DNA from: Codonopsis lanceolata
Lineage: Eukaryota; Streptophyta; Magnoliopsida; Asterales; Campanulaceae
Length of the DNA: 64,000 bases
Assembly: GCA_013146195.2 (NCBI GenBank)
Contig: CM028378.1
Span: forward strand, 37,906,182 to 37,970,181
Direction: 5' to 3'
Shown here: positions 47,384-58,452 of the stretch, piece by piece
Position numbering within the stretch: position 1 is the stretch's first letter
How the letters are laid out: the number at the start of each line of letters is the position of its first letter
Position numbers and translations under genes: made by a program
Notes under the pieces: model-generated
Told to the model about the DNA's origin: nothing
Database searches by the model: none
Seen by the model: the letters and a program-made list of their open reading frames with translations, nothing else

Positions 47384-48600
47384 CTTGAAAGCTTTTTCTA
47401 GTTTTCTACCCTAAAAGCCGAAGTCTAAATCTACAAGTTAGTGAGTTACAGCTGCATCCCACACACACCACAAAAGTCTTCATCTCCGTCTCTATCCAAG
47501 CCTCTTCCATCGTCACTTTCAGTATCCTCCCACACCTACTCTATCTCTCGGTCGTCTCTTAGCCTTTCCCCCATCATTTCAATTATTTTCTCTCACCATC
47601 GCCTATCCGGCATTGTCTCTCTCAGACATCAACCGTCGTCTGCTCTCTCCCTCTTTCTTTCTTTCTTTGTGGTTCGTTGCCCTGATTTCTCCCGATCTCA
47701 GATTTTTTAGTATCATCTCTCTATCTCTCTCTCTAAAACTAAGATCAATTTATAACCAATGTAAATATTTATCTTTTATTGATAAATTGATGTTTAGTTT
47801 TAAAAATCATCAGATTAAAGTACTCACATACTATTATCAATAGAATAATGTTATCCCACACATGTTATAAAGTGATATTGGTTGTAAAAATAACTTTAAT
47901 ATACTTATAGTATGAATTCATGTTTTCACAATCATGGTCTTTTTGCAATGTAATCAGTTTCAATTCATCACTATATCATAACCAAAGGCCGAACAAGTTT
48001 ATAACCGGTCTAAATTTATTACTCCTTCCTCCCAAAATTATTATCATATTTTTCTTTTTTGTCATTTCTACACAAAAATTACCATTTGACCATAATTTTT
48101 TCTTACCATTTTTATTAATATTTATAATAAATTTAATTATTTTTTTAATACGTATATCAGTACAAACAAGAGAATAATTTTGATATGGGAAAAAGTAGTT
48201 GTACAAGAATTGATTGCATTGTAAGGAGGAATGATTTTGTAACAAGTCAAAGGAGTAATGCAAAGTGATAGAATCATAGAACCCATGGCCATGGAGGATT
48301 AGCATGTGAAGGGGTTTGTATTTTGTAATTTGTTGGGAGAAGAATTTTTGGATGATCCTCATAGCCTCATAGGCATTAGGCAAGCAATTAATGGATCATC
48401 ATTATCTTGCTCTTTAGGTTGGCACACTTGTCAAGAAAGAAAGTGCATACAAATTTGCACAGAGTTCCATAAATCGTAGCGCGATTGGAGAATTTTAACA
48501 TACGCGAATGCGTACGTCTGTCTCCATCTCTCTGGATCAATGTAAATTTAAAAAGTTTCCATGAAAAGACCGTTTTATACGGCGTCGTTATTCTGAATTA
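47384..48600. other. Intergenic, C/T-rich then AT-rich
   Basis: 47440-47740 is C/T-rich low complexity (a Ser/Leu-rich frame I do not accept). About 48018-48060 carries a Stowaway-like end (CTCCTTCCTCCCAAAATTAT). The promoter of the PEX11 gene should lie in the last few hundred bases. I see no convincing TATA box. Confidence 0.45.
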
Positions 48601-48645
48601 AGAACACTTGTAGTTGTCGTTGGCATTTGGCAATTTCAATGGTAT

Positions 48646-49485
48646 TTGGCGTCTTCAAATAAAGCTCAAACTTCTCTCTCGTATCTCGACAACCTCCATG
48701 GAAGAACCCAAACCTTCGAATCTCACCCCTCAGAAAACCCTAAACCCACCGCCGTCACTAAATCACCGACCTCAAAAGACAGAGACTTTCTCAACCACCT
48801 CGAATCCTACCTCGCCAAGCGCGACGGCGTTGACAAGCTCCTTAAGATCTCGAGGTACGCAACTAAAATAATCCTAACCTCCTCCGTCCTCCCCGAATCC
48901 CTACCTCTAACTCGCCGCCTCAAAAGCTTCGAATCAAGCGTCGGCGTCAGCCGCAAAGCCTTCCGGCTCGGTAAGTTTGTACAAGACGTAAACGCCCTCC
49001 GCAACACCAGCTTTGATTCGAAACACGTAGTCCTACTCTCGCTCCTAGCCTACGGCGGCGAGGGTTTGTATTATTTCGTCGAGCAGTTTGTGTGGTTAGC
49101 TAAATCTGGATTAGTCGATGCGAAACACTCGCGTATTTTGCAGCTAATTAGTGCTTGGGCTGAATTGATGGGGTATGTAGGGAGTATTGGATTGAAAATT
49201 AGGGATTTGAGGGGGATTGTTGACGATGAGGCGTGTTTGTTATCCAGCATTGAAATTGGAGCGGCTCGAGGGATTAAGTGTGTTGGGGAAGAAGAAAAAT
49301 TGAAGAAATTGAGGGAAAAGAAATTTACGAAGAAGCTTTCGGTGGTGCAAGATATTGCGGATGGATTAATGGCGGTGGCGGATGTCCGCGACGGAAAGGG
49401 GCCGCTTTCAGCACCAATATTGATCTCGTCTGCCGGGCTTCTGTCGGCAATCATCAGTACTCATAAAAATTGGTTGTCTTGCTAG
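48646..49485 (+). CDS. PEX11A: Peroxin 11 (PEX11 family, plant PEX11A-like)
   Basis: PEX11 proteins are peroxisomal membrane proteins that elongate and tubulate peroxisomes before division. The frame contains KDRDFLNHLESYLAKRDGVD, KLLKISRYATKIILTSS, FRLGKFVQDVNALR and YGGEGLYYFVEQFVWLAKSG, and ends with SAGLLSAIISTHKNWLSC then TAG. This is collinear with Arabidopsis PEX11A as I know it. It is intronless. Upstream of SKDRDF the frame has no ATG: it is open back to a TGA at 48562 but the first Met is deep inside. An ATG at 48698 sits in another frame. So either a base is missing in the sequence or allele between 48698 and about 48770, or an upstream exon or non-AUG start is used. 48646 is only a TTG, so the true start is unresolved. 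Confidence 0.9.
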   Translation: MASSNKAQTSLSYLDNLHGRTQTFESHPSENPKPTAVTKSPTSKDRDFLNHLESYLAKRDGVDKLLKISRYATKIILTSSVLPESLPLTRRLKSFESSVGVSRKAFRLGKFVQDVNALRNTSFDSKHVVLLSLLAYGGEGLYYFVEQFVWLAKSGLVDAKHSRILQLISAWAELMGYVGSIGLKIRDLRGIVDDEACLLSSIEIGAARGIKCVGEEEKLKKLREKKFTKKLSVVQDIADGLMAVADVRDGKGPLSAPILISSAGLLSAIISTHKNWLSC

Positions 49486-49614
49486 CTTTCGGAGCGAGGT
49501 AACAAGGGAGTGCAATTTGTTTTTGAGTCATTGCTTGTTTAAACTATGATTCAGAGGTTCTGTGATTAGTGATCCCCATGGGGGTTTCCTTATTTACAAA
49601 TTTTAGCATTAATC

Positions 49615-49620
49615 AATAAA
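49615..49620 (+). terminator. Candidate polyadenylation signal of PEX11
   Basis: Canonical AATAAA 130 bp after the stop codon, followed by T/G-rich sequence. Confidence 0.5.
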
Positions 49621-49639
49621 GGCTTGTTTTTTGTTGGGA

Positions 49640-50460
49640 ATAATTTGGATTAAACTGTTGTACCATATTCTTTTTGATAGTGTACAGTAATTCCAGCATT
49701 ATTTGAATGAAATTCATAGCAAGTTCTTACCCTTTAAACTTGTTTTTCACTTGCATTACAGTAAATGTTTTTGAGACATGTTCTTTGATTTTGTTGTAAT
49801 CACAGAACATTGTCTAAAATAACAGACATCGAACGAGGTACACCCTAGTCCCTACATGTGCTTCATATCTTTCCATCTTATCTTAGTTAGAAAGAGCACA
49901 AGTGTTTAGAATTAAGATGAAGTTAGTTTCATTGGATTTCCTTATTGAACCTTCTATCGAAACCCCGAGAGAGATGAATGTTTCGAAATTCTAATTTGGG
50001 GGGGGGGGGAAGAACTTATGTGCTGAAATTGATTACTTGTACTCTCAAGGAAGAAGTGGGTAGCAGTAATCGTAAACTCTCGGAAATGCTGTTTTACAAC
50101 CACAAGTCTACAAGCCTCCAATGCATGTTCTTGTTCATTAACCCAACTCGTGTAGATTTGAGTCAAAGTTGAAAATATTTCGATAGCTGCACGTACAGTT
50201 CTTGTCTTCTTTTAAACTGCATCATGTACTATACTGTTTGTGATATAGGTTTCAAAATTGATGTGTAGAATTTGCTCATGGGGATGGGTGATAGAGGGGT
50301 TGGTTGGCTTTAGGATATAATACTAATACTACTACAATACATCTATCAGTGGCAAATTGGCAATCACTGCAGTTGTAGGGTAATAGCTCCTTCAGCTTAT
50401 GCTGAAATAAATTTGAGCCATTGTTTGATGAAGCTCTTAAACACCTGATATTACTTGTCC
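49640..50460. other. Intergenic, no gene supported
   Basis: AT-rich, with a G9 run near 49999. Only short ORFs without family features. Confidence 0.45.
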
Positions 50461-50474
50461 CATTTTGACACATA

Positions 50475-50679
50475 CAAGGATGTTCCCTATCCCAAATTTT
50501 TCTTTCCATACTATCCTCGTCCATGGGGACCTTGGAATCATCCTCACCTATTCACATTCCCACTCCCACACTTCCCCATTGCACCGTCTCCTCTTCCAGC
50601 TGGCCTTCACTTTCCTCCTTGGATGCACCCACCACTGCCTGCTGGCAAGCTTCCACCCACCTTGGAAGCACCACTTTAA
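50475..50679 (+). CDS. Possible terminal exon of a Pro/Tyr/Trp-rich protein
   Basis: The frame reads YPKFFFPYYPRPWGPWNHPH, then FPLPHFPIAPSPLPAGLHFP and PWMHPPLPAGKLPPTLEAPL before TAA. The composition (Pro, Phe, His, Trp) resembles plant proline-rich cell-wall or hydroxyproline-rich proteins. There is no in-frame ATG upstream before a stop at 50446. A splice acceptor (ACATACAAG before 50475) would be needed, and I cannot find the preceding exon. It could also be a gene remnant. Confidence 0.28.
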
Positions 50680-51057
50680 ACCACCACAAGCACATTAACG
50701 AGATGATTCCATCAAATCAAAATCACACTTTGTTATTTTGATTCTATCTTGATAGTGGTGAAAATGTGAACAAGATACGGATTGTTACCATGAATAAAAA
50801 AATATTTGGAACTTATTTCTTAAATCTAGAACATGTTTTGTGATGTTTGTGCGTATGCTTCAAATTTTGGTTTTTGAATTTCAAACAGAAATTATGAACA
50901 TTGTCAAACAATTTATATTAGCTTTGGACCTTGAGGTGTTGTTTGTTTTCACCGCTCTCGCTCTTGCCCCGGCACCCCTTTTGTGAAGGCCAGCTTCACA
51001 TCAAATAAATATTAATGTGCGCACTCATTTTCAAATGATAGTAGCATAATTTTTATA

Positions 51058-51258
51058 CTCCCTCCGTTTTTAAATAATCGTCCCATTTGATCCGGCACAC
51101 CGTTTAAAAAAGGTAATTAATTGTATTATAAATATTGATATAATGTGTGATTTTCTTTAATATCTTTGAACATGTGGTTTCCTCCGTTTTCCTTTAAGAC
51201 AATTATTTTGGAATGAATAAAAAAAGAAGGTAGGATAATTATTTGAAAACGAAGGGAG
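51058..51258. mobile_element. Stowaway-type MITE
   Basis: CTCCCTCCGTTTT at left (preceded by TA) and, on the minus strand, CTCCCTTCGTTTT at right. 201 bp, non-coding. Confidence 0.75.
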
Positions 51259-51573
51259 AAATATATTTATAGACAAATGATATTACGAGTTAGAGCTTGT
51301 GATATTAATACAAGCTTTACTGTTAGAGCAGTTGGATGATTAAGTTGGTAGTGATTTGGAATGTCTACATCATTATTTAGAAAATATCATATTTGATCTA
51401 ACGGTGTAAATTTTTTAGTAGATTTGATCTAACGGCACTAACACTCAAGCTTGTAGTAATATCACAAGCTCTAGCTCGTAATATCGTATCTCTATATTAT
51501 ATGGTTGTTCACCTCAAATATTAATGAGTGCACTCATTTGGGAGTTGGGACGATAGCAGCATAATTCTAAGAA

Positions 51574-52463
51574 TTAATATATATTTTGGTTCCTGGATTC
51601 TCTCAAAAATATTAGTTTGGTCCTTGGGTTTGAAAACATATTCATTTGGTCCCTTAATTTGATTTTTTTGTTCAAATTCTCCCCTTATGTCGTTAGCGTT
51701 ACTTTTGCTGTCAGTTTTTTTGTTTAAATGACAAAAATACCTTTACTAAGAAGTTCTTTAAGGGGTCACTTTTCCAAAAGTTCAAAATACAAGTGGTTAA
51801 TATGGTCATTCGAAAATTATGAATCTTCATTCAATTGAATTGTAAATAGACAGAAGAGTGAAAGATTCAACTCTATTGACAAAAAATAAACATTGAAAAT
51901 AATGACATCATCTCCCAATAATTTCCGCTATCATCATTCATCCCCAATAAACATTGCATCCCCACAATTATACAAATCAATTAAAATTGACCCGAAAAAA
52001 ATCAAATAAAAAAACAATTGGACCTAAACTCACCAAACCCGGACTCAAAGGACTAATCACCAGCAGGGAGTCATTGCAACAACGGAAAGAATATATCCAA
52101 TTCTAGAGTAAGGAAGGAAGGGAGAAGGCCAGCCAATAATTCCAATGCCCATTGGAGCAAGTCAAAGGGAAAGGATTTGAAAAATCATGTTCAAGATTTT
52201 GTTGTTGAGATCTAAAAGGTTAGAGAGAGAGAAAGGGTGAGAGTATTTACCTAGCCTCCTTCTTGAAAAGTCAGTCCTCAAAGAACTTCTTAGTAAGGGT
52301 ATTTTCATCATAAAAACAAAAAACTCACGGTAAAAGTAACGATAACGGTGTGAGGGAAGAATCTAACCAAAAAATTCGAATTGAGGGACCAAATAAATAG
52401 TTTTGAAATCCTAGGACCAAACTAATATTTTTGGAAAAATCGAGGGACCAAAATATATATTAA
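51574..52463. mobile_element. Long-TIR element (MULE-like), about 0.9 kb
   Basis: The left arm (ATTAATATATATTTTGGTTC, through about 51780) is the inverse of the right arm (about 52255-52463). Both carry TTAGTTTGGTCCT, CAAATAAA/TTTGGTCCC and ACTAAGAAGTTCTTT words. I could not fix a target duplication because of TA-rich flanks. No transposase was seen. Confidence 0.7.
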
Positions 52464-52497
52464 TCATAAGGTAATTTAGCTATATTATAAAAAAGTT

Positions 52498-52640
52498 GAC
52501 AAAAAATGTAACAATAACGGCATGAGGGGGGATTTTGACCAAAAAAATCGAATTAAGAGACCAAATAAATATGTTTTCAAAGCTAAAGACCAAACTAATA
52601 TTTTTACAAAAATCGAGGAACCAAAATATATATTAACCCT
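52498..52640. repeat. Extra copy of the right arm of the preceding element
   Basis: AACAATAACGGCATGAG through ACCAAAATATATATTAA repeats the right arm ending at 52463. It is probably the remnant of a second insertion or a tandem duplication of the arm. Confidence 0.75.
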
Positions 52641-52653
52641 AATCCTTATAATA

Positions 52654-54337
52654 TCTATAAAACGGTTTACTGTTTATCTTCACATGTGCGTCACCGGTTA
52701 CAAAACGGTTTACCTCGCAATTGACTTTGGATAAAAAGGGGTCAGGATTTACTGTTTTACAAAGATTCTACGGTCACGATTTATCTTCACATGTGCGGTT
52801 ACAAAACGGTTTACCAATTTACTGTTTTACCACGTTTACAAGATGGTTTACTATTTTACGGTTTTATGATTTTTTTTCACTTAATATGGTGACGTGTTCG
52901 GCATGTGTTGTCATTATTCCCTTTTTTATATTTTTTTATCCCGTCATTTACAATACAATCAAAAAAAATTAAACAGTGTACCGGATCAAAATAGATAATA
53001 TTTTGAAAACGGAGAGAGTATTAGTTGAGCACGGTGCCTTTAACTTTCTCGGTTTTATTTTTTTCTTTTTAATTATTATCGTAATTAACTTAATCAATTT
53101 AATTTTTGTCCGGCCCATTTTTTTCAGCCCATAATTTCGTATACAAATTAATCAACTTACTGTTTTACCAAGATTCTACATTTCTACGGCTATTGAATAA
53201 AAAAATATTTTGCAACACCAATTTCCAAATTAATCAACTTACCTTTTTATTTTTTTTATTTTCTAATAATTCCAGTGGAGTTGAGTATCCCGTCATTTAC
53301 AATACAATCAAAAAATAAATAAATGGGGTACCAGATCAAAATAGATAATATTTTGAAAACGGAGAGAGTATTAGTTGAGCACGGTGCCTTTAACTTTCTC
53401 GGTTTTATTTTTTTTCTTTTTAATTATTATCGTAATTAACTTAATCAATTTAATTTTTGTCTGGCCCGTTTTTTCCAACCCACAATTTCGTATACAAATT
53501 AATCAATTTACTGTTTTATCAAGATTCTACGGCTATTGAATAAAAAATTATTTTGCAACACCAATTTCCAAATAACGTCTCTCTATTTTTTAAAACAACT
53601 TTCATTATAGTTTTTTAAAAAATTACAATTTTCTCTCCTATTATTTTATAAGTAGGTTGGAAATATTCTTAATTAATTGTAGCATATGTTTAAATTAGGA
53701 AGTATAAGTTAAAGTTATTGACGAATGTTAAATTTTTAAATGAAAAATTATGTGCGGGCATTCATTTCAATATAATATTGATATATATGAAATATAAAGA
53801 ATGTCTCTCTATCACGTTTAATCTCACAATCTCAACCATTTTTATCACCTTTTTTTTTCCATCCCTATTTTAACTATTGAAATATTAAGGTTTACAAGAC
53901 GGTTTACATTTATTATTAATTAGTTACTCTTTTACTGAGATATTACGGTTTTATAGTTAATATTTTACGGTTTTACAGTTTTATGGTTGTGAAAATTTGT
54001 ATTTGTATTTTTTATTTTTAATTGTTATTGTAATTAACTTAATCAATTTTTTTTCCCGACCCGTAATTTCGTATACAAATTTTAAAAAATCTTAAGTTTT
54101 GTAATTTGAAATATTTTTTTTTCTTTTTAACTGTTATCCAGCCCGTTTTTTTCCGGCCCGCAATTTCATATACAAATTAGAGTATTAATTAATCCCTCCG
54201 TTCCGGGCCAGCCCAGTTTGAAAATCAATTTTTTTAAAAAAATAATATTTTTAGTAGTTCATTTCCACAGTATCTACTTCATTTATTGATAAATTCTCAA
54301 ACTGACAGCGTGCCATCGACACGGGTAAGAGTACTAG
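52654..54337 (+). mobile_element. Helitron, about 1.7 kb, with an internal tandem duplication
   Basis: The 5' end is A|TCTATAAAACGGTTTACTG. The 3' end is CGTGCCATCGACACGGG then TAAGAGTACTAG|T. It shares its last about 420 bp, and an inner word CAATTGACTT.GGATAAAAAG, with the Helitron at 28223-28850. A block of about 300 bp (52934-53233) recurs at 53289-53573. Confidence 0.7.
52934..53573 (+). repeat. Tandem duplication inside the Helitron, period about 355 bp
   Basis: TCCCGTCATTTACAATACAA through ATTTTGCAACACCAATTTCC appears twice with few differences (for example CCGGATCAAA versus CCAGATCAAA). Confidence 0.9.
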
Positions 54338-54506
54338 TAACTAATTATACTGAATCTTTATGATAGCATCATAAGATCTATCTATAGTAAGCGTGTCTAA
54401 CATTTTTTCAAACATGATTTCAATCTATACAGAACTATGTTCATTCATAAAATTTACAATGAATTATTCTAAAAAAAGTTTTTTTTTAATAAATAGATAA
54501 CAAATA

Positions 54507-54724
54507 CTCATTCCGTTTCAGATAAAGAGTCATCGTTTGAAAATCAAACAGAGTTTTGAAAATCAAACAAAAGAACACTTTTAGTAGTCTATTAGTAATA
54601 AAATGATATTTTTAGTAGTCTATTAGTAATAAAATGACACTTTTATATCTTAATTTTTTACAATGAACTCTTTTGATAAAATATCTCAAAATAGAATAAT
54701 AAACTCTTTGTCTGAAACGGAGTG
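54507..54724. mobile_element. Stowaway-type MITE (relative of the interrupted copy at 38935)
   Basis: CTCATTCCGTTTCAGATAAA at left and, on the minus strand, CACTCCGTTTCAGACAAAG at right, flanked by TA or decayed TA. Confidence 0.7.
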
Positions 54725-54868
54725 AATAATAAGAAGGCCCCAATCACATAAACAATTCTTACTTTATATTAGTAAAAAGTAAATATTACTAGTATTTAAA
54801 ACATGTTGAGTTTTCTTAATCAAAAAAGTCATTGAAGTTATCTGTATATCAGTGTTGAAACTTTACTA

Positions 54869-55080
54869 CTCCCTCCCCCTCTTAAAATTATTGTCCGTGT
54901 TGACTTGTCGCACGATTAAGAAAACGCATTTGACTAGATTATTAATATTTAGTTTGTTGTTTAGTTTACTTTAAAGTACATGTGTATATGACACATAACA
55001 TAATTAAAGTTAAATGAAAAAATAAGGGTAAAGTGATAAAAATATTAAATTTCAAACATGACAATTATTTTGAGACGAAG
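54869..55080. mobile_element. Stowaway-type MITE
   Basis: CTCCCTCCCCCTCTTAAAAT at left and, on the minus strand, CTTCGTCTCAAAATAATTG at right. TA flanks both sides (54867-54868, 55081-55082). The interior resembles 37968-38188. Confidence 0.75.
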
Positions 55081-55545
55081 TAAATATTAATTTGTTCTAG
55101 ATGACGAATAGGGGTGACAAAATGAGTGTTATAAATAATCGTGAGTTAGTTTATTATCCATGGAACATGAGTTAGTTTATTATCCATGGAACATGGATAA
55201 TAACATGGATAATAAACTAACTCATAGTTATCCATAACACTCATTTTGTCACTCTGATTATCAATAACACTCAATTTGACACCCCTACCATGGATAATAA
55301 ATTAATCTATGATTATCCATAATACTCATTTTGCCACCCCTAGTGACGAGTTGACAGGGATGGGAATTTCGAACCAAACCGTGGATACATGGATTAAACT
55401 ATATCGAAGTTGACGGTTATTAACTGGTTTGACTAGATATAGGGTGGGTAACGGATAATAACCAAAATGAAAAATTAGGAAATGATTAGACTTTGGTATT
55501 ATAAGTAACCGCCTCATTATCCACCACATTCCCTGAACCGTTACC
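55081..55545 (+). repeat. Tandem segmental duplication, copy 1, with hAT MITE
   Basis: From ATTAATTTGTTCTAGATGA to the phrase CCGTTACCCAAAC. It contains a 234-bp hAT MITE at 55109-55342 (TAGGGGTGACAAAATG ... inverted at right CATTTTGCCACCCCTA) with flanking GTGACGAG-like 8-mers. Confidence 0.85.
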
Positions 55546-55613
55546 CAAACTGCTAATAATATAGACGTAATATTTATTCATACAAATATATTTACCACTA
55601 ACCTAGTTGTGTG

Positions 55614-55656
<43 letters not shown>

Positions 55657-55721
55657 CCCATAATTAAAACATGATGAAAAAGTCGTAATGTGGTAAAAGT
55701 GTCGTCCTAAAAAAGAATGTT

Positions 55722-56112
55722 TCAAACAAGACAATTATTTTTTGATGAAGGAAGTATTAATTTGTTCTAGGTGATGAGTAGGGGTGGCAAAATGGGTGTT
55801 ATGGATAATCATAAGTTAGTTTATTATCCATGAAATATAAGTTAGTTTATTATTCATGGAACATGGATAATAAACTAACTCATGATTATCCGTAACACTC
55901 ATTTTGCCACCCCTAGTGACAAGTTGACAAGGATGAGAATTTTGAACCGAATCGTTGATACGCATATTAAACTGTACCAAAGTTGATAGTTATTAACTGG
56001 TTTGACTGGATATGAGACGGGTAACGAAGAATAACAAAAATGAAGAATTAGGAAATGATACTTTGGTATTAGAAGTAACCGCCCAATTCCTTGAACCGTT
56101 ACCCAAACATTA
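55722..56112 (+). repeat. Tandem segmental duplication, copy 2, with hAT MITE
   Basis: Diverged second copy of 55081-55545, preceded by a (TA)n tract (55622-55654) and a partial Stowaway right half. The hAT MITE here is 55779-55915 (137 bp), with near-perfect TIRs TAGGGGTGGCAAAATGGGTG and flanks GTGATGAG/GTGACAAG. Confidence 0.85.
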
Positions 56113-56870
56113 TTCTCAACTACGCAAATTTGTCGTTTTTTGCACTTAATCGCTTACTATTCTTTATCACTTCAAAGTCTATATCTCTGACAATCAATAG
56201 GAAATCTATATCAATCAAACAAATTTATAAACATCGATAACAATTTATCAACCAAACACTATTGACATCTCAATAATGTTCGTTACTCTCTCTCACACAC
56301 AATGTCTATTATATTGACAAACAAGTTTGAGGTAAAAATATTTGAAACGAGTGTGCTTGAATTAATATATACTTTGATTCATGTAAAGAGTTTGTTTCTC
56401 ATCTACCATGAAAGATTGTACTCTAGTACCATTGTCTTATGTTTTGAAATATTGATCAACCTCAGTCAAATTGATTACATTCTATTCAATAATTTTCTCA
56501 ATTAGACAAGTATCAATTTATTTATGCCTAAAATATTTTTTTTATTTAAAACACTAATCAATGATTCATGATTCTCCTATAATGGATGAAATCAAATATG
56601 TAATAGACAAATTTTCATATTTTCTCTCGTCATCCATTTATACATCTATAATGTTGAACTAAAACTAAGTTTATATATTATTGTAAAATATACCCAAAGA
56701 AATGTTCATTCATGTCAATGTTTACTACTAATATTACACATTATTACGAAATTGTGATTGCATCCTTATATTGAATGTTTCATTGTTAAATAAATTTTCT
56801 GTGATTTTCTGTACCATCTGTGATTATATTTATATATGTAATAGATATTTTATATATGTAATTTTGTAGG
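56113..56870. other. AT-rich spacer, no gene
   Basis: No supported ORF, repeat or RNA structure. Confidence 0.5.
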
Positions 56871-56880
56871 CATTTTTGTA

Positions 56881-58323
56881 GGGAAAATGGTTAATTTTGC
56901 CATTGTACTTTGATTAATCATTACATTTTGCTATTGTACTATTTTTCGAGTGAAATTGTCATTATATTTGAAAAAGGAGATGCAATTTTGTCATTATTAC
57001 TAACTGTCATCTAATTTTTAATGGAATTAATTTCAGTTGCCTCCCCTAAGGGTTTTTTAAAATGTAGTAATATGTTTAATGATAGTTCAAGTTAAAAATT
57101 AAATGATTTATGGTTATTAAATTATCAAAAAAAATATTTTAGAGGTTAAAACATATATTTTATAAGAAAAGAATGAATGAAATATAAAAATACAAATAAG
57201 ACGAAAAGATATATTTTGCCTAAATAAAAAATTAAGAGAATAATATCAATAATAAAATAGCGTTTAATGTTACTTACAATTGACAAAAGCTATTTACCGG
57301 ATGAGATTAAATCGTTTTAAAATATTTAACGGTTGGGATTCTTCACATGTGTGGAGTTGGCTATCCTTTTTATTAATAAAAATATTTACTAAATTATAAA
57401 AAAAGTACTTAATAATTATTTAAAAAAATTAATAAAAAAGTAATTAATTTCTAATAAATAAATGAATGATTTAAAAAATATTTATTTTTAAAATAAATTT
57501 TTAAAACATATTTACTAAATTAATAAATAATTATTAAATAAAACATATAAGACATAAATCATCAAATAACATTAAAAACTGTAAAAAAAAATTCTAATAA
57601 CAAAAAAGAGTATTATTCGAAAATAAAATAAAATTAACACATCACAATTTTCATGGTGATTATTATAGGTTGAATTTAAAACATTATTTTTTATAATCTT
57701 ACCTTTTTAATTCCCAATTATAACGGATTTTGTAAAACGTTAATACAATAATTTTAGTTAATTCTATTTACGAATTAAATTACATTCAATGAATGAATGG
57801 TAACAACTAGATTTCATAATATATTTTTTTCAAAATTTATTAATCGATTAGATTTCCTTTAAACTTATTATGTTTTATTATTATATTTTTATTATATGAT
57901 TCATTAAGACAAAATGTATATATTAATTAATTTAAATAATTTTCTCTTAGTTTTTATTCAAACAATATATCTTTTCTTCTTATTTTTATATTTTATTCAT
58001 TCTTTCATTTCTTTTTAATATTCTATTTTTTTAACACTTAAAGGAAAAGAAGAAGAAGAAGAAGAAGAATGACCCCCTTATAATTTATGAACCAAAAACA
58101 ATCTACCTTTTAACATCGACAATCATTAAAGATCTTCCAACATTTTAAAAAACTTTAAGGGAGACAACTGAAAATGATTTCGTTAAAATGGGATGACAGT
58201 TAAAGATAATGGTGAAATTGCATTTATATTTTAAAGTACAATGACAATTTCACTCGAAACATAGTACAGTGACAAAATGTAAAGATTTATCCAAAGTATA
58301 GTGGCAAAATTAACCATTTACCC
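56881..58323. mobile_element. MULE-type element with very long TIRs, AT-rich interior
   Basis: The left end GGGAAAATGGTTAATTTTGC and the minus-strand right end GGGTAAATGGTTAATTTTGC begin inverted arms that stay recognisable for about 350 bp. The flanking 10-mers CATTTTTGTA (56871-56880) and TATTTTTGTA (58324-58333) differ at one base. The 1443-bp element has no captured gene. A (GAA)n run is at 58046-58069. Confidence 0.85.
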
Positions 58324-58452
58324 TATTTTTGTAGGTATTGAATAAATTTAAACAGAAAGTTTTTTAATTAGATGTTAGATGGTTACCTATAATTTTATTA
58401 TTGTAATTTAATAAAGTTTTTTTAAATATTTGTTGAATTTATGTTGTGGTGT

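Noticed and set aside
47441..47710. Ser-rich 89-aa frame upstream of PEX11
   Set aside because: C/T-rich low complexity, and wrong position for a PEX11 first exon without splice support.
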